From Tigriopus japonicus (Eukaryota; Arthropoda; Copepoda; Harpacticoida; Harpacticidae), in NCBI GenBank assembly GCA_010645155.1, contig CM021313.1, positions 3,954,815 to 4,018,814 of the forward strand: DNA of 64,000 bases. The letters are read 5' to 3'. Below, in pieces: positions 1-13,700 of the stretch; within the stretch, counting starts at the first letter, position 1, and each line of letters starts with the position of its first letter. A program made the translations under genes and the position numbers. The notes below the pieces were generated by a model that did not search any database, was not told the origin of the DNA, and saw only the letters and a program-made list of their open reading frames with translations.

Positions 1-910
1 GTTGAATGTCCCGCCCACGTGCTTCCAAAGAATGAATCTGAGCTTTTACATTGGTTGTGGTGGTGGAGCTTGTCGTGACAGATGGGGACCTCCCACCATT
101 CTGATGATTCCTTTCGTAGTCCTCGTACACGATCACCTCTTCACCGCCCCCACCATTCATCCCAATCAGACCATTTAAGCCCATGGGCATTGGAGGTGGA
201 GGTGGTGGAGGCACTGGCTGTGGTGGCGTTGGCAGAGGATCATTTACCCGTCTGACCGGGCTTCTGTGCCGAGAGACATTTCCATCTGCATAAATGATTT
301 CGTGTGTGGCTTCACTGAAGATGTTGTCGATTTTGTCGCTGATGATTCGTTTCTTATCTGAAATTATGGGCTGTACGGGGCCCGATCTGGAGGACGGAGA
401 TTCTCGAGCTTGCCTTCGAGGGTCGATCATATATTCTGAATCGGTTCCGGAGAGTAAGCCATCGTCAAATTCTCCAATTACAGAATCCAAAAGGTCCAAG
501 CTGCTTCGAACATCATCCCTGTAAGTGGAGAAAACACAAAATCAGCCATGAAAATCCCAGCACAATCTTGCATCTCATTGTGTCGTACTTTCCCTCTTGA
601 ACACAAGAGTGGAGCACTTCTATGGCTGTGAATGACCACAAATGTCCTAAGTTAAGAGTAACTTGTGCTGCAATTCAATTCAAATATGCCATATGGTGGG
701 TCAGTTGGGTAATCCTGCGAGTTTTGGCTACCAAATAATTCCCCGAGACGTTTTCATCGCCTTTCAAAGCAAGTTCTGAGGACCATTCAGTCGTATGGTG
801 TTATGCCAAGACAAACTGAACAAATTGGGCATGACCAATCCAAAATGGAATTTGAGTTATCCTGGTTCCGTGAAGAGATCGAGCTTCACAACTTCCTCGA
901 GATCGGCCAT
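1..910 (-). CDS. Unrecognised proline-rich protein, N-terminal exons (partial, runs off the window)
   Basis: Two coding exons can be read on the minus strand: 910-862 and 520-1, the latter continuing beyond the window. The first begins MADLEEVVKLDLFTEP, shortly after an acceptor (TTTTCAAG, exon start about 918). The second follows a good acceptor (CTCCACTTACAG) and needs exactly one base from the preceding exon, which the first supplies. The joined reading is acidic at first (LDLLDSVIGEFDD), then low-complexity with a run of seven prolines (PVPPPPPPPMPMG, about residues 125-137), a Gly-rich patch and a Ser/Thr-rich stretch. The proline run resembles ligands of SH3, WW or EVH1 domains, suggesting a cytoskeletal or adaptor protein, but I do not recognise the family. 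The intron between the exons would have a GA donor (CCAG/GATAAC), so the first exon is less certain than the second. Confidence 0.6.
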
Positions 911-2796
911 ATTTGATACTTGAAAAGGGTAAACACTTATCACCACCCGTAATGTAAAAGTGGTCAAGAAACTAGGGTCCATTTGAAAAAAAAAGAATCC
1001 GAGGAAGACGAGGATATGCTTAGATTGGTGGCTGGGGGGTAAATTGAAAGTGTGGCATTTACATGAAAAGGGTTCATTGTTCCCACCAGAAAGTGTACAT
1101 AGGTATAAGTGTGGATTTATCCTGGCTAACCCTTGGATTGCCAGAGCAAATGTCACTCAAGCCACTTTCTCAATTTGGCCATTGTTCTCATCTTGATTGC
1201 ATTACGAGCAAAGGCGTAGTTGTGGTAGCTCTCGAACTCGGAACAAAGGGTTCAATTGTCAGAGGTTTCGAGATCTTTGGACGCATCATTAGATCATATT
1301 GAGAGCTGAAAGAGGCCTCTTAGGGGTCGTTCCAATGAAGGAGACGATTGTTTCCTCACATGACTCGTCATGTTGTTGGAAGTGCATTATTGAAATTCAC
1401 TTGAACTTGTTGGGCAGGGGGCATCAATGCATCTTTATTTTTTCCCAGGCGACATCATGGCGAGTTTCTCAGGCAGGCAATCCATGAAGTGTCATGCAAT
1501 GAAGTTCACCCGAGTCATATTTTCGCCAAAGAGTGTAGTTAGCATCATCATCGTCATTTTCTTCGTCTTTTGAGAGAGCCCACATGGTTTTCTATCACTT
1601 AGCAAGGTGGCAGAAGGAAAACAAGAGGATGATAAAATTTGTTCTATGCCTCTTTTATCTGCAGAGCAGCCAGAGCTAACTAACTGACCACCTGCTATCG
1701 TTTCTGGTTTTGTGCCACATCACATGGTGAGAGAAAATTCTAAGATTTTGGAAAATTGAATGCCGTCTTTCTTCTCTGATCAAACCGTGCTACGTTTCTC
1801 TATTGACGAAATCCGGATTTCTAATCTCATAAGGACTTTTCCAAATAGGCTCCCCCGGTGATCGCTGGTTTAGATCCACTACAATCAGTGTCTTGAGTCT
1901 TAAGGCGTTGTCCTTACCGCTTCATGATCTTCAATAACTAAGTCTTGGTTCCAAATTTGGAGCTCTTGCCGCTGAGGATCACACTTCACTCGACGTCACT
2001 CCCAAGCCCAAAACTAAAATGAAGATGGGGCTATTTCACACCCTCGAGAAGACACCGTGCTCGGGCCACTTTCGGACAGATATTTCGAAGATAGAGACTT
2101 AATTATTGGCACTGGACTCGGATCTTTCCTTACTCGCTTCTAACTTCACGGGCTGCTTTGATCGTACTGAAGCTGCAGAGTTTCCAAGGAAATAGACAGA
2201 GAGAGAGAGAGAGAAGACGAAGAAACCACCGACACCGTTCCAAGTTCTTCGGCCGATTCCTGATTCGGCCTGCTCTTGTGAGTTGGGCGAGCGGGCCTCT
2301 TTTCTTCAAGACAAATTTCACTACGAGAAGAAACTGTTATCATCGGCAGAAGAACCGAGAACCGATCACACACTCACTCACTCACTCATACACATGTACA
2401 GTACGATATGACAATGTGGTATTCAAGCCCTCACTGACTTGGGAGGTTCATTTACAGATATCCGGACCCAATTGGGTCCTAAATATTCCGGGATAAGTGC
2501 CTCAATCCTAACCGCTTTGATGCACTTGGGTGTTGTACGAGGCAGATATTCCTGATCAAGTCCGTGAAGAGAATTTCGAGTCCCAACCACCTAAACCTAC
2601 CATACCATCCACAAATCGACGGGAAAAAAATCAGGCCGCCAAGAAAGGCAGACGGAGAGAAATCTTAAAGACCCTCGGACGACAAGAGATGGATAGATAG
2701 ATAGTTCTAACTGACTTCGGGTTTTCTCGTGAATGGTAGTTCAACAACATCAACAACAACATTAAACCAACGAGAAGGTGAAGGCGAGAGGATAGG
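911..2796. other. Non-coding stretch with two microsatellites
   Basis: No open reading frame here has splice sites and composition that convince me. The stretch is upstream of the minus-strand proline-rich gene, so it probably holds its 5' UTR and promoter. A GA-rich microsatellite lies at about 2197-2216 and a CACT repeat at about 2368-2392. A CAA-rich tract at about 2740-2765 precedes the candidate plus-strand start exon at 2797. Confidence 0.4.
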
Positions 2797-2855
2797 ATGG
2801 TGGGAGACAGGTATGCGGCATTATTATACACAGGCTTCGCAATACTGTTCATCGG
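2797..2855 (+). CDS. Candidate first coding exon with a hydrophobic N-terminus
   Basis: An ATG at 2797 opens MVGDRYAALLYTGFAILFIG, directly followed by a strong donor (ATCGG/GTGAGTAC) after 2855 in phase 2. The encoded peptide is a plausible signal anchor or first membrane helix. It is preceded by a CAA-rich, UTR-like tract. No downstream exon of the same gene could be identified, so this could be chance. A 163-residue open frame lies antisense to it (2824-3315) and has no recognisable similarity. Confidence 0.3.
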
Positions 2856-5800
2856 GTGAGTACAGTTCATCATTGGAGATGCGAAGAATGCGAAAGATGC
2901 CGTTCAAATTTTGAACGGCAAAATTGATGCCTGCCTGACCTTGTTCAGGCACAAATTTTAGTGTCCAATCCTCCCGTGAGCCGAAAGTAGATCGCCATTT
3001 CCGTTCATTGTTTTCCCATTTCTCAAACACGACCACCAAATCTGAATTGGTAGGAGTGATCGTATGTTTAGTCCGGGCATGATTTGCAACTTCCTTTCCT
3101 TCCGCCAGGCTCTTTGGAACGAACGAACGATCATCGTAGTGAACCCTTTCTCCCACTTGAGTCGGTTTCTTCAGTGCCTCCGGTTGATCAGTGTTCATGA
3201 GCTCAGGCGAAATGTCCATTAAATATGTAAAAATCGACCCGAATGCTAAATCGCATTCACACGTTTCCCACGACGCCGGAACAAGAAAAACAGAGACAAG
3301 ACTTGCGGTTCGCAAGCTGAACGTGCTTCCTTGCCTGCCTTGTCAGAATGGATCCGACTCAATCCGTGATTTTTGGGATGGCAGGAAGAGATAGAGAGGT
3401 TGACTTGCCATCCATCGGATGCCCTTGTTGGCCCTCTCAAGGCCGGTTGCCGCTCCATGACGAGCGAGATCAGGAGTCAATAGGCGAAGGCCAATAGTTC
3501 ACCGCAATCCAAAGCAAGAAATGACTTGACCTGATTGAACGACATGTTAATCAAAGCTAGCAGATCTTCCATCATTCATGTCATAGCACATGTACGTGGG
3601 CAGCCCGTTCTCGGGATTGGATTGGGGCGTTTCAAAAAGAAATTCAGGGCTGGACTTTAGTAGTCCGTGAAAGTTCATTCGTCTAGGATTACTTTGGATA
3701 TTGATAGCCTTCCTCCCTGATGAGAGAGAGATTGGAAAACACCAAATGGGATGAACTTTCTGATGGGTTGGGCTCTGATCTGATGTTTTCCCCGACTCAT
3801 GGTTCACACTCACGAAGAGGATTCCAAACGTCTGACCGGTCAAGTTAGCTTTTCTAATCCAACAACATAGTATTGAGAATCAAGGATGCATACATAGTAT
3901 GTATGAATGTTCTGTGAATGATTTGGTGCTGTAAATTGGATTCAAAGCACCAAAACAAACAAAGACTCAACTCGATTCGGTGTCGGTTCTCAATGCAATC
4001 CAAGAGAATGGAAGGATTGAGTCACGAGTTCAATTTTCTTTGGACGTTTCAATTTGACTTCTTTCGACAATTGAAGTTGACGGTGAGCAGTTCAATGGCA
4101 AATTGTGTGAACTTCGTCACTCGTTTCTTCATTCTCTCTCTCTTTCGTCTCCTCCCCTTCCATGAACTTTTGCCATTTTATTAGTTCACCCGTTCTCTGG
4201 GTGCATGCAAGCAAGTTCAAGATGGTTTTGGCTTCGTGAGAACACATCTCAAACATGGCCATGACACATTCTAGGTAATTCAAACTGGATCTTACAATTT
4301 TACAAATTGTGACACTAACGTTATGTATTCCATACCCAAATATTTCATTACCACATGCTTTTTAATCAAGAAGTAATTGTGACTCCAAAAATAGTGTCCG
4401 ATCCTGAGGTTGGCATGTTTTCCAAGTCACTTCACATTAGAAATGGGCTGATGGTGTGGAGAAAACCTCAGCGTGGCACTTTAAAAAAGTCAGTGCCAAA
4501 TGTTAGTTCTCCATGATCTTCGTCATGGTCCTCATGAGCCCATAAAATTTGGAAATGGAGTCATTTTTTTTGTCCTGGCCTGTCCTTCGGAACTTTCTCT
4601 CATTCTTCAATTAGGCGTCGAAATTGCGCCGACTTAGTGGCCATTCAGCAAAGCCCAAAGTAAGTGAAGGTACCACTCACAAACACGAGCCTATAAATCA
4701 CACCAAGCTCGAGCATCCTCGCTCTCAATTCGAGACTCTTGCTTACTCTCCTTTGTCACCAAAAGCGTCGTCTTGCGTCATTCCTGTTCTCGTGAGCTAC
4801 AAACCCACTCATTGATCATTGGTGATCAAGGATTCCCAGAAATGCGTTAGACAAATCCAAGTGATATGAATGGCAATCTTATGGCCCTCGTAAGGAGGCG
4901 TGATGACGGGGTAAGTGAGTAATCCATCCATCTATCCAGGATTTAGAAGGCTGACAAACCACCGGTTTAGTGTCTTTTCAAGGATCAGTGGCGGGTGAAC
5001 TTTGATTGCCCTTGCATTTCCCAGAGAGCGGAAAGAGGCTCGGTTAACTTCCGATCTCTGCCTAGCTATTAAGATCAATTGGGAGGACGTATTTGCCAGC
5101 TCATTTAATTCGACGAGACGGTTCAATTGCGAGAGTAATAAAGGGTAGTTTGCCACCTCGGAAGTTACTATTATTGGTGAGTTGAACGTGCGTTTCCGGA
5201 TACCGCTTCTTTGTCATATTTTAAAATCTCAAATGAGAATGCCTATCCAATCAGGAATCAGAACATCTTGGAACACCTTCAGACGGAGATGAGAGTACAT
5301 AGTATAATCTTGAAGACAGCAATTACCGAAAATTTGGGAGAGCAATCTCACTCAGCCCTCGATGCTCTTAATTAAACTGGGTTGGTTGGAAATGATCCTT
5401 GCCTTAATTACAAACTGGATGCTCGCAATTTCACATTCGTTCCACAAAATGTCAGGTAGGAGATCCTTGACTGACTCTGCCATCCATCTATCTATCGCCA
5501 AGCTGTTCATTCATAAGTTAAGGTTTTTGAATCTTGATCAAACTACCAATGCTGGCAAAGAAGATTAACCTCTTGACAAGGGCCCCCAACCATCCAATGC
5601 AATCATAAAAGAATGGCCATGTACGAGTAAGTCTCAGCTTTGAAGCGAAGAACAGGTAATTACGCGTTCGTTCACAAACATGGGCCTCTTCATCGTCAGG
5701 TCTTTCACGGCGGTGAATGCAGCAAAGTTACATAATCCATTGGATTCTGGATTTGACTTGACGTCTGACTTTGGGCTTGGGGCACTTGACTCAAAACCTC

Positions 5801-8800
5801 CGATACAAATGGCAAGTTTGAATCAAGCAAGATTGGAATATTTCACAAGCAGAGTTTTTCACCCCTTTTTACGAGGGTGAAACTTGGACGTAAAATGAAG
5901 GCAAAACCTCGGTCGTAAATCAGCTGGAAGTGCGTTTCAAAAAGTTCGGCTCGGCCATTAAAACTTTCCCACTTATTACTATTATGTTTATTACAATTGT
6001 GGTCACTGGCGTATTTCATTCAAGATGGTCATCATCTTGGTTGAATGATACACCAAAGCCATGACGTGGTATTATTCGGCGCTATTCAGCAATGCATAAG
6101 AAAAGCGTTATGTCACAGACTTGTTATCCTTATGATTGCCTCCAATTTGTCATCCGCCCGGTTCTCAACCACCAAGTTCTGGGATCAAATTTGCAGTGAA
6201 TCATCCAACAACAACAATTGCCCACAAAAACGACCACGGCAGACACAAAAATGCGGAACGCCCACACTTTGAACCATTCAAAATTGCTTCGAGTCACTCC
6301 ATCCAGGTTTAGCTTCTTTGAATGTATGCCTCCTCCGCTTTGGAAACATGTCTTGAAGAATCTTTGTTCGACCAGACTCAAACTCGTATTTCTCTCGATG
6401 ACCAAGAAGGAATGTGGCAAACCAAAAATCATTCTTTTTTAGCCTTAAGCGGGGTAAATTGGTACTTGAAACAATTTTGCACCTCTTGATTGCTTCTCGG
6501 CCTCCTCAAGAAATTAGATACCACGCTTATTGGACCTCATTTCTGTTCCAGGAGAGACTTTCCCCCAACCATAAATATGCCTCTGGAATAAATTCTGCCT
6601 TAAGATAACAATACCCCCGTAAAAAGAGGCTTGGTTCCATCTTCGAGTGTTGGTAATGAGTTCTAGCCAAAGAGGCATGCAAATTTCGTCGTCTTCAAAC
6701 GTCTTCGCTTTATGGAACGGTGAATTGTGCTCAATCCCACTTGATCAAGTCTTGAACAATTTTCGCCAATGGAAGCCAAGTGGGTGTGGGTAAATTGTAT
6801 GCAAGATGCATCATCGTTCTCTCGAACCCGGTTGGAGATATCCAACGACGGTGAGAAATGATCTTCCGCGCATTGAATAAATCCGAGGTGCCCTGAGAGA
6901 TGTCCCATCATGTACGTACGTACGTATGTCTTTCTCTCTGATGATTGTAACTGGACTCTCGCCAATCATGATGTCGGTGGGAAAATCTGTCAATGATCTC
7001 TGGTTTCGTGGTGAATCATCAAGGCTCCAAATGGGACAAGAGGCACAATGAATTATGTTTGTTTTACTGATCACGCACAACCACTTGAGTGAATTTTCCC
7101 AAGAACTCAAAGCGCAGATTTGGACCTAACAGCTAAAAGGATGAATGAACGATTGCACGTGTCAAAGAGCTAATTGCTCAATCCGGCCAAAATCACTGTG
7201 TGAAGAGGTTGAGGGTGAAATCTACCATTCTTGCCTCATACGAGGCATGTGTGACCCAACTCTCAAATTCCAGATGAGCCATACGAGTTCTTGGAAGCAG
7301 ACTTTTGGGGTTGCGTGACCAAATTCCACAACATATACAGTATGTCAGGGGTGCCTAATGAGCTGGAATGAGGAATTAGCCATAAATAGGCAGGGTGGTG
7401 GTGGTTGTAGGGTTTCATCCATCCAGAGTCAACGTAGACAATCTCAATTAACAAATGGATGGGCATCCAGACCTTATCTGTCTGATTACAATGGACTAGT
7501 TTTTTCCGGGATGGTTGGGAGTTGTGTCTCAAGTCTCAAGTGACAAGTTCAAACAAAGACATAGCCCCAAAAGGCCTGTCTTTGCCTTGATCTTCCTACT
7601 CGTGATAGGCAGATAAGAGCTGCCTTCAGATTTGGGCACACTCTTGCAAACAAGGACAATAGGGGGATTTGTGGTCTGACATTGTCAAATGGAATTTCCA
7701 CCCTATCACGGTTCACATTTAAGAGGATGTGGATTCATTGATGCTCTGACATTTCTTGGAATGCTTCATTTTACCCAAGACATCGTGTTGGCAATTGAAA
7801 TACCAGAACTTATTTTGGGGACGAAAGACCTTGGGGGCGACAACACTCAGTTCTGTTGTTCTGGGGAAAGATGGAGATGGATAAAGAGAATTTTCAAGGG
7901 ATGTCACTCTGTCCAAGGTCGGTTGGCACTAAACTTAGTAACTTATTGGCAGATAAGAGTCCATACGTTCGTGAGTGAGTTTGAGTGCACTTTTTTTATC
8001 AAGACCACCTGCGAACAATTGTGCAATAAGACGTCTTCGCTCTTGAAAGACTCATTTTTTATATGTACCTCTTTCGCCTCCCATTTTATGATTACGAGCA
8101 ATATGACGAGGAGTGATGGATGACAGGAAACCCACAATAAGAATCGGAACCATTTTCGAATGCGCATCCTGACTTGAGACCGACACAAGATTGATAACGC
8201 TCTGATTCGGCCAGATGTGCGGGTGGATTCTTCAATTTTGCTGAAGCAAATCTCAAACAAAACGTCAGGGATCATCAAGTCAAACAGGACTTTAGCCACA
8301 AAATATGATCCGAGGGAAGGTTTGATCATTTATTTTTGGTGTGTGGGTGCATGACGGGAGAAAAATACTTTTATTTCATCTTTCCGTGTTACATTACTGT
8401 ACATCTAACTCAACTCCGATTGGAGCAAAACTTGTGCGATTGTGGCCAATTTTTGGCCCCGGATTTGGCACGTGTTTTCAATTATTGTAAGGCAAGTGCT
8501 GGTTTGATAAAATTATTTCTCAAGTTGTGTGCCAAATGCCAGTGTTTACGAGTGCAGAAGAAAGGCCCAACCCATTGATTTGAATACTTAAACAGACGCC
8601 TTAAACTTTTAAAATCTTGCAGTCAAAACTTCAGTGATGATCTAGTTCAAATTCTTGTGCTGAATTCTCATAACCTTGAAGAGCTATGAACTTGGTCGTC
8701 AAGACAAGATTTCTTTCTTGCAGTTTTTTTTCGAAATATGACTGTCGAAAAAATCTGCCCTGCAATTCGCCAGAACGTGGTGAAGTAATTAATTCCATGT

Positions 8801-10722
8801 AGCCTCGAACAATGACGAACTAATGATGCTCTGGTATTCAAAGCTACGCGAGGATTTGTCATGAGCACTTTTGTTCAGGAAATTGTTTGCAAATATGCCA
8901 AGAATGGTGCAAAAGTGAAACAAGTAATTATACATTCCAAGGTCTCCTTTGAGTCCACGTTATCAAACTTGGATTTTTTATTCATAAATCACCAAAAATA
9001 TTTTGCCCACCATCACGTTTGCTACCAGAATTTTTCATAATATACAGAATGTGATTCCTTATTCAACGACCTTCGGCGTGATTGGTGGTGAAGAGTCCTT
9101 TAGGGAGCAGATGCATATGTGTGAACGAGATTCCTCCACTTGAGGCCTTTGTCAAAATGATCGTTGAAATAAGAGAATGCGGGCTCAAGCACGTGCTTTG
9201 GTCTCGTCAATGTGAAAATGAAATGACAATTGTATTGGAAACGCGTAGCCTTGACATCCGAGTGGTTCGTTCAAAGCTGATAATATAGCGTAGGTACTGT
9301 ACGCACAATACAAAACATTGAGGCGGTCTGCCGGATGGCTCGAAATAAAGTATTGTTCTTTACAAATGACCAAAAATCCCGACTTGACGAAGCACAGGAA
9401 CAAAGTACAGCTCGGTGGTGTCTTTTGATTAAAGACCATGGAGTCGTTCCAATCAGTTCTTGGACCTCCAAACACGACGGTTTAAAACAAGTCCAAAGAG
9501 GTGGGCAGAGTAAGTATGTAATATGTGTGCTGCAAAGCAAATCATAAGACCGAGACAGCTTAGAGACACATAAGACGCTAGTGGTGTCTCTTCCAGTCAC
9601 GGAAGAATGACTTAGTAAGATTTTTTCTCCATAACTTAAGCTCTTCTACCTTGGACGAATTGTACTCCTCCTTCTCCTCCTCCACTTTATTCTACGTATG
9701 GTAGGTACTTGGTGGCTGAAGTAATTTTATTAAATGAGTCTGACTGCTGTTGCCATTAGAGTGGTCGTCGACTCGTTCGTTAGTGGTTCCACTAAGTAAT
9801 CCTTGAAGCACACCTCCTCCTCACTTATGCCTAATCATGATCTTCGGCAATATCATGTCTGGCTAATTTGAAGTCCAAATTCAGACAAATCATGCTTTTG
9901 TAAAATGTGTGTGGGGGCTAAGTACGGTGAATATCTTTTAAATGTTGTCACGTTGGAAGTTTAATCAAATGGGGAGGTATCAGAGATTTCATCTTGTTTT
10001 GAAGGGGGTCCTCGCTCCAAAAAGTTTCTATTCACGCTTATCAATGATTTTGGTGATAACTTCTTTTGGGCCGACATTCAAGTACCCTCAAGATTGTGGC
10101 ACCCACACTGAAACTCATTTGGAAACTAGAATTGGCTAGAATGATGACGAATCGGATGAGCCAATGACCTCTTGGCGCTCTGTCTAGGAATTACAACAAG
10201 ATTGGATGTTCAATCTAAATCGGAATTTTGAGAAACAGTCGAAATGAAAATGCACTTACTCGCTGGAAGTGGTGCTGGAGCGCCGACCGAATTTTCGCAC
10301 CATTTTTCACCTGTTGAGCAGTTACGGATGGCACAATAATACACTTTTGAGTCACGAGGTGAGTTATGTTTTCCCCACTCTTGGTTGGAGGATATGATTA
10401 GTGCTCCATGGAAACAAGGGATGCCGAGGGTCACAGAGAAAGTTTTCCGCTTATTTCTCTGTCTCCAAAGACCAATTGCGCGAATTCGATGAGCACGTAA
10501 CAGTGACTTTGTACTTTTTTCTCGGTCTCACCACGTTCACCTCGAGGGAAATGAAAGTCGGTTTTCCCAGGGTCTTTGTCCTCAAGTACACGACTGACGA
10601 TCCTCTCAAATCATCCCCAACACCAGCACCTATTCATCCCCTTGGTTCAGCATATGCTGTCACTCAATCTTGATTTGCTTATTTGGGGCACGTCACCTCT
10701 GTACTAGGGACGAGATACTACC
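2856..10722. other. Long stretch without a supportable gene
   Basis: Several open frames of 70-160 codons occur on both strands, for example 2824-3315 (-), 3547-3843 (-), 7689-8123 (+) and 7943-8329 (-). None has family motifs, consistent splice sites or clear coding composition. A GTAC microsatellite sits at about 6915-6928. The stretch is most simply intron or intergenic DNA. Confidence 0.4.
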
Positions 10723-10798
10723 ATGAGCAGCTCCATACGGATTTTTTCCACTGTGTACACAATCAAGCGAGAACACGCACTGTCGAATGAACCTTCAG
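10723..10798 (+). CDS. Weak candidate start exon
   Basis: An ATG at 10723 gives MSSSIRIFSTVYTIKREH and a few more residues before a perfect-looking donor (TTCAG/GTGAGT) after 10798, in phase 1. The short, basic, hydroxylated N-terminus could be a mitochondrial presequence. Neither a promoter nor a following exon could be tied to it. A short ATG frame ending at a donor is expected by chance now and then, so I rate it low. Confidence 0.15.
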
Positions 10799-13700
10799 GT
10801 GAGTTTTCCGTCCAAGGTGTCCGTACAGTTCCCGGCAACAACAGGTATCATTTTCAAAACGCCATCATCCCGCAGTAGTAGTGGTAGTGACGAACAACAC
10901 AAGCTCAACCAGATTGCACCAGCACTTGTCCAAGAACTCTCCGAACAACACCAACAACTGGCTTCAACTAAGCGGATCCTCGTTTCGAGGAATTGTGGGA
11001 GAGAGGGCCCGCTGGGAGGCCCTTTCGGGTGCCCCCTCTGCTATGGCAGGAAAGTGGGCAGCCACCTCTCTCACCAACCAGAGGCCTTCTTCACCTGCCC
11101 GATGTTTTGGCATTCCTGGGGAGCCCGCTAAGAAGGGTAGCCAATCCACTTGTACATACGATACGTATATATGCGCTATAGGTACGTAGGTACGTGTGTA
11201 TGTATGCAGATATCCAGGAGGGTATGGAAGAGCAGACAGGTGGATTTGGCGTAACTTTGGAGATGTAGTCAGTGTTGGTTTGACGTTTTATTCTCGTGCG
11301 GACCTTTTACATGTATGTAAAGGGAATGGCTGAAAATGAACATATGGATGAAATGAATTGCTGTTGCATTGAAAACACACGTTGGTGGTGCTGTTGAACG
11401 CATGCGGATGCCTAAATGAATGGCTCGATGTTGCCTTGGCAAGACATTCGAGTGTTAGGTGACAAACGTAAAAACCCTGTTGGGTTGAAAACGATGGGAA
11501 TGATTGATTAGGGTGGGTTTGAAATGAATGAGACAGATCTTGAGAGTAAAATCCTTGAAAAATGTTTAACCAATTATTAGGTAAATTGTTGAGGACTTTT
11601 GGAAGAGCAATTGGGGACGTATACCTTGTCTAGGCATATCAGTTGTGTTCTAGTACTAGACATGCCGCTAATGAGTCAAGAGCATTTGAATATTAAAACA
11701 CTTCATACTTCTTTAACATGAAGTTCATGAAAACATCAAAATAAAATGCGAATTATTTTTCCGTCAACTTTGGTTTTAGTTAGCGGAATGTAACAACTAA
11801 TTTTATTTTAGGTATGCAACATTGTTGATGGATTTATTAAGAAATGCGTCACAAAAAATCCAATTTCTTCGTCGCAAACGCCGAGTAACACCATCCATCT
11901 CCTTAGTAATTTTAGCTTTTTAACAAATACGTAAATTCCACTAGCGTTTAGAACATGTACAATAGTGAATCTATTTTTCTCCACGTTTGTGTTAGTTTCG
12001 ACGATGAGCCCATTTTTGCCTAAAATTTCGGTCGGGGCAATGAATGGTCTTTTGTCCATCATGTATCTCCCAATGTTAACAACTTATTATGAATTGTATT
12101 GAAATAATGAAGTTGTTTAAAGTGTGCGGAGGGACATTAGTTGGGAACAAAAAAACTTCTGAGGTTGTCAAGTTGTTTCCAAACGTACGCAATATTTCGA
12201 TCACATTAAACTGAAATGGTTGACAAACTATACACTCTTGCATCCTTCTGCATCGCTTTTCTTCGTTGTTAAACATACATACTTGACTTCTTCATCCTAA
12301 AATTGAAACAGCCATAATTGAGATCCGAAATAATGTTTACGTTTGCGCAATTCAATTTACATCAACACTTGGAAAAAGTTACTTTGGTGTGTTGTTCGGT
12401 CAAACAGAGACAAGTTGAGGCAGGAACAACACTAATATTTTCATAGACTAATCCAATATCATTGGGGGTTTAAGAGATCCCAGCAAACAAGGACAATGCG
12501 TATAAGTTAGTCCAAAAAGGTTTTCCCACCTCCACCCGGTCCACTCCACTGTGAAAAACACATTTTTGTATCTGAGCGTTAATCTAGGGGGTCTTTTTAT
12601 TTCTTGGCAAATGGAAAAAAGTAAAACTTAATACACTTTCATAATGAACTCAAAGTATCCAAACAAATTTTCTTGGGAAAAGGTAGCTAACATCCCACTT
12701 CTTGGTTTTGGGTACCAATTGTCATTGCCTTAGACATTTTGGGTTTAGGTTTTGGTATGAGTCTTTAAACAGATGTTTCAATTTGGATGTGAAATGTTTT
12801 TGGCGAAAGTATTTTGGGCTTACAACTTATTAGAATTCCAATTTTGTCGGCAATCAATAAAGACATTCCTATCTGACTTAGAATGTATCGATCCATCAAT
12901 GACATTGATGGAAGCATTCAGCATTGGTTCTTGGGAACCCTTAAATTTACAAATGTTTTGCGACTAAATTGTGATATGTTTTGTTTCTTCTCAAGTGTTT
13001 TCCCCCCTTCATTCGATTCCATGTCGTCGATTGGAAAAAAAAATGTGCCAAGGAAGTAAGTTCCAGTTATCTGAACTTGAGAATCCATTAGTTGCATTTT
13101 CATTGGCTTGAGATTGATTGAAATCATTTTATCTACTCTGAGAGAACGAAATCATGACAAGGTAGTGAACCATGGACTGGCTTGAACTTGGAAACTCGTC
13201 ATGAACAAATTGCATCTAAAAAATCAAAATTATAGAATTGCATTCCTGGATCACTGTTCGTTCCATCATGTTGAAAGACGGGAAAATAACGTTCAATCTG
13301 GATAGAGGCCAAGAATCCTCGACCAAATTTAATACTTTTCATAATATCAATGAGAAAAAGCTGCCTCCTCAAATACACGGGTGAGTCTCCGAATCTTAGT
13401 TATACTCGTCTTAATCTTGTTGCCTGAAACTTAACTTATGTCTTAAAGTGAATTTCTCTTCATATTTCGGGTCTATTAAAGAATAACTACGATACTGTTG
13501 TGTTTGAGAATGGCTAAATATCTGTGTTTGACTGTAAAACAAGGTTAAAGATCTCGCCGAAACACCAGAAATTGTTTTACCGCTAGATGTCACTGATTAT
13601 CACTTCATCTCTTCAATTAGGCCAACTTCAAAAAGGCAAGAGATGGCACTCCAAGCACCACGGCTTGAGCACAAGCGGTTCCATCTGAGTGACAAAAGCA

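Noticed and set aside
2824..3315. 163-codon minus-strand open frame
   Set aside because: No recognisable motifs, no clear acceptor or promoter, and composition not distinguishable from chance; kept only as a note because of its length.
3547..3675. Minus-strand segment ending NGLPTYMCYDMNDG before a stop
   Set aside because: It reads somewhat like protein, but I found no convincing acceptor and no partner exons.
7689..8329. 144-codon plus-strand and 128-codon minus-strand overlapping frames
   Set aside because: Overlapping frames on both strands without family motifs or splice signals; most likely chance.
10210..10434. Minus-strand frame with YYCAIRNCSTGEKWC and a GTAAGT donor
   Set aside because: Cysteine spacing looked domain-like, but no family matched and the acceptor side was unclear.
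10787..11189. Several overlapping open frames of 60-114 codons
   Set aside because: A GC-richer patch opens three frames at once, which points to composition rather than coding.
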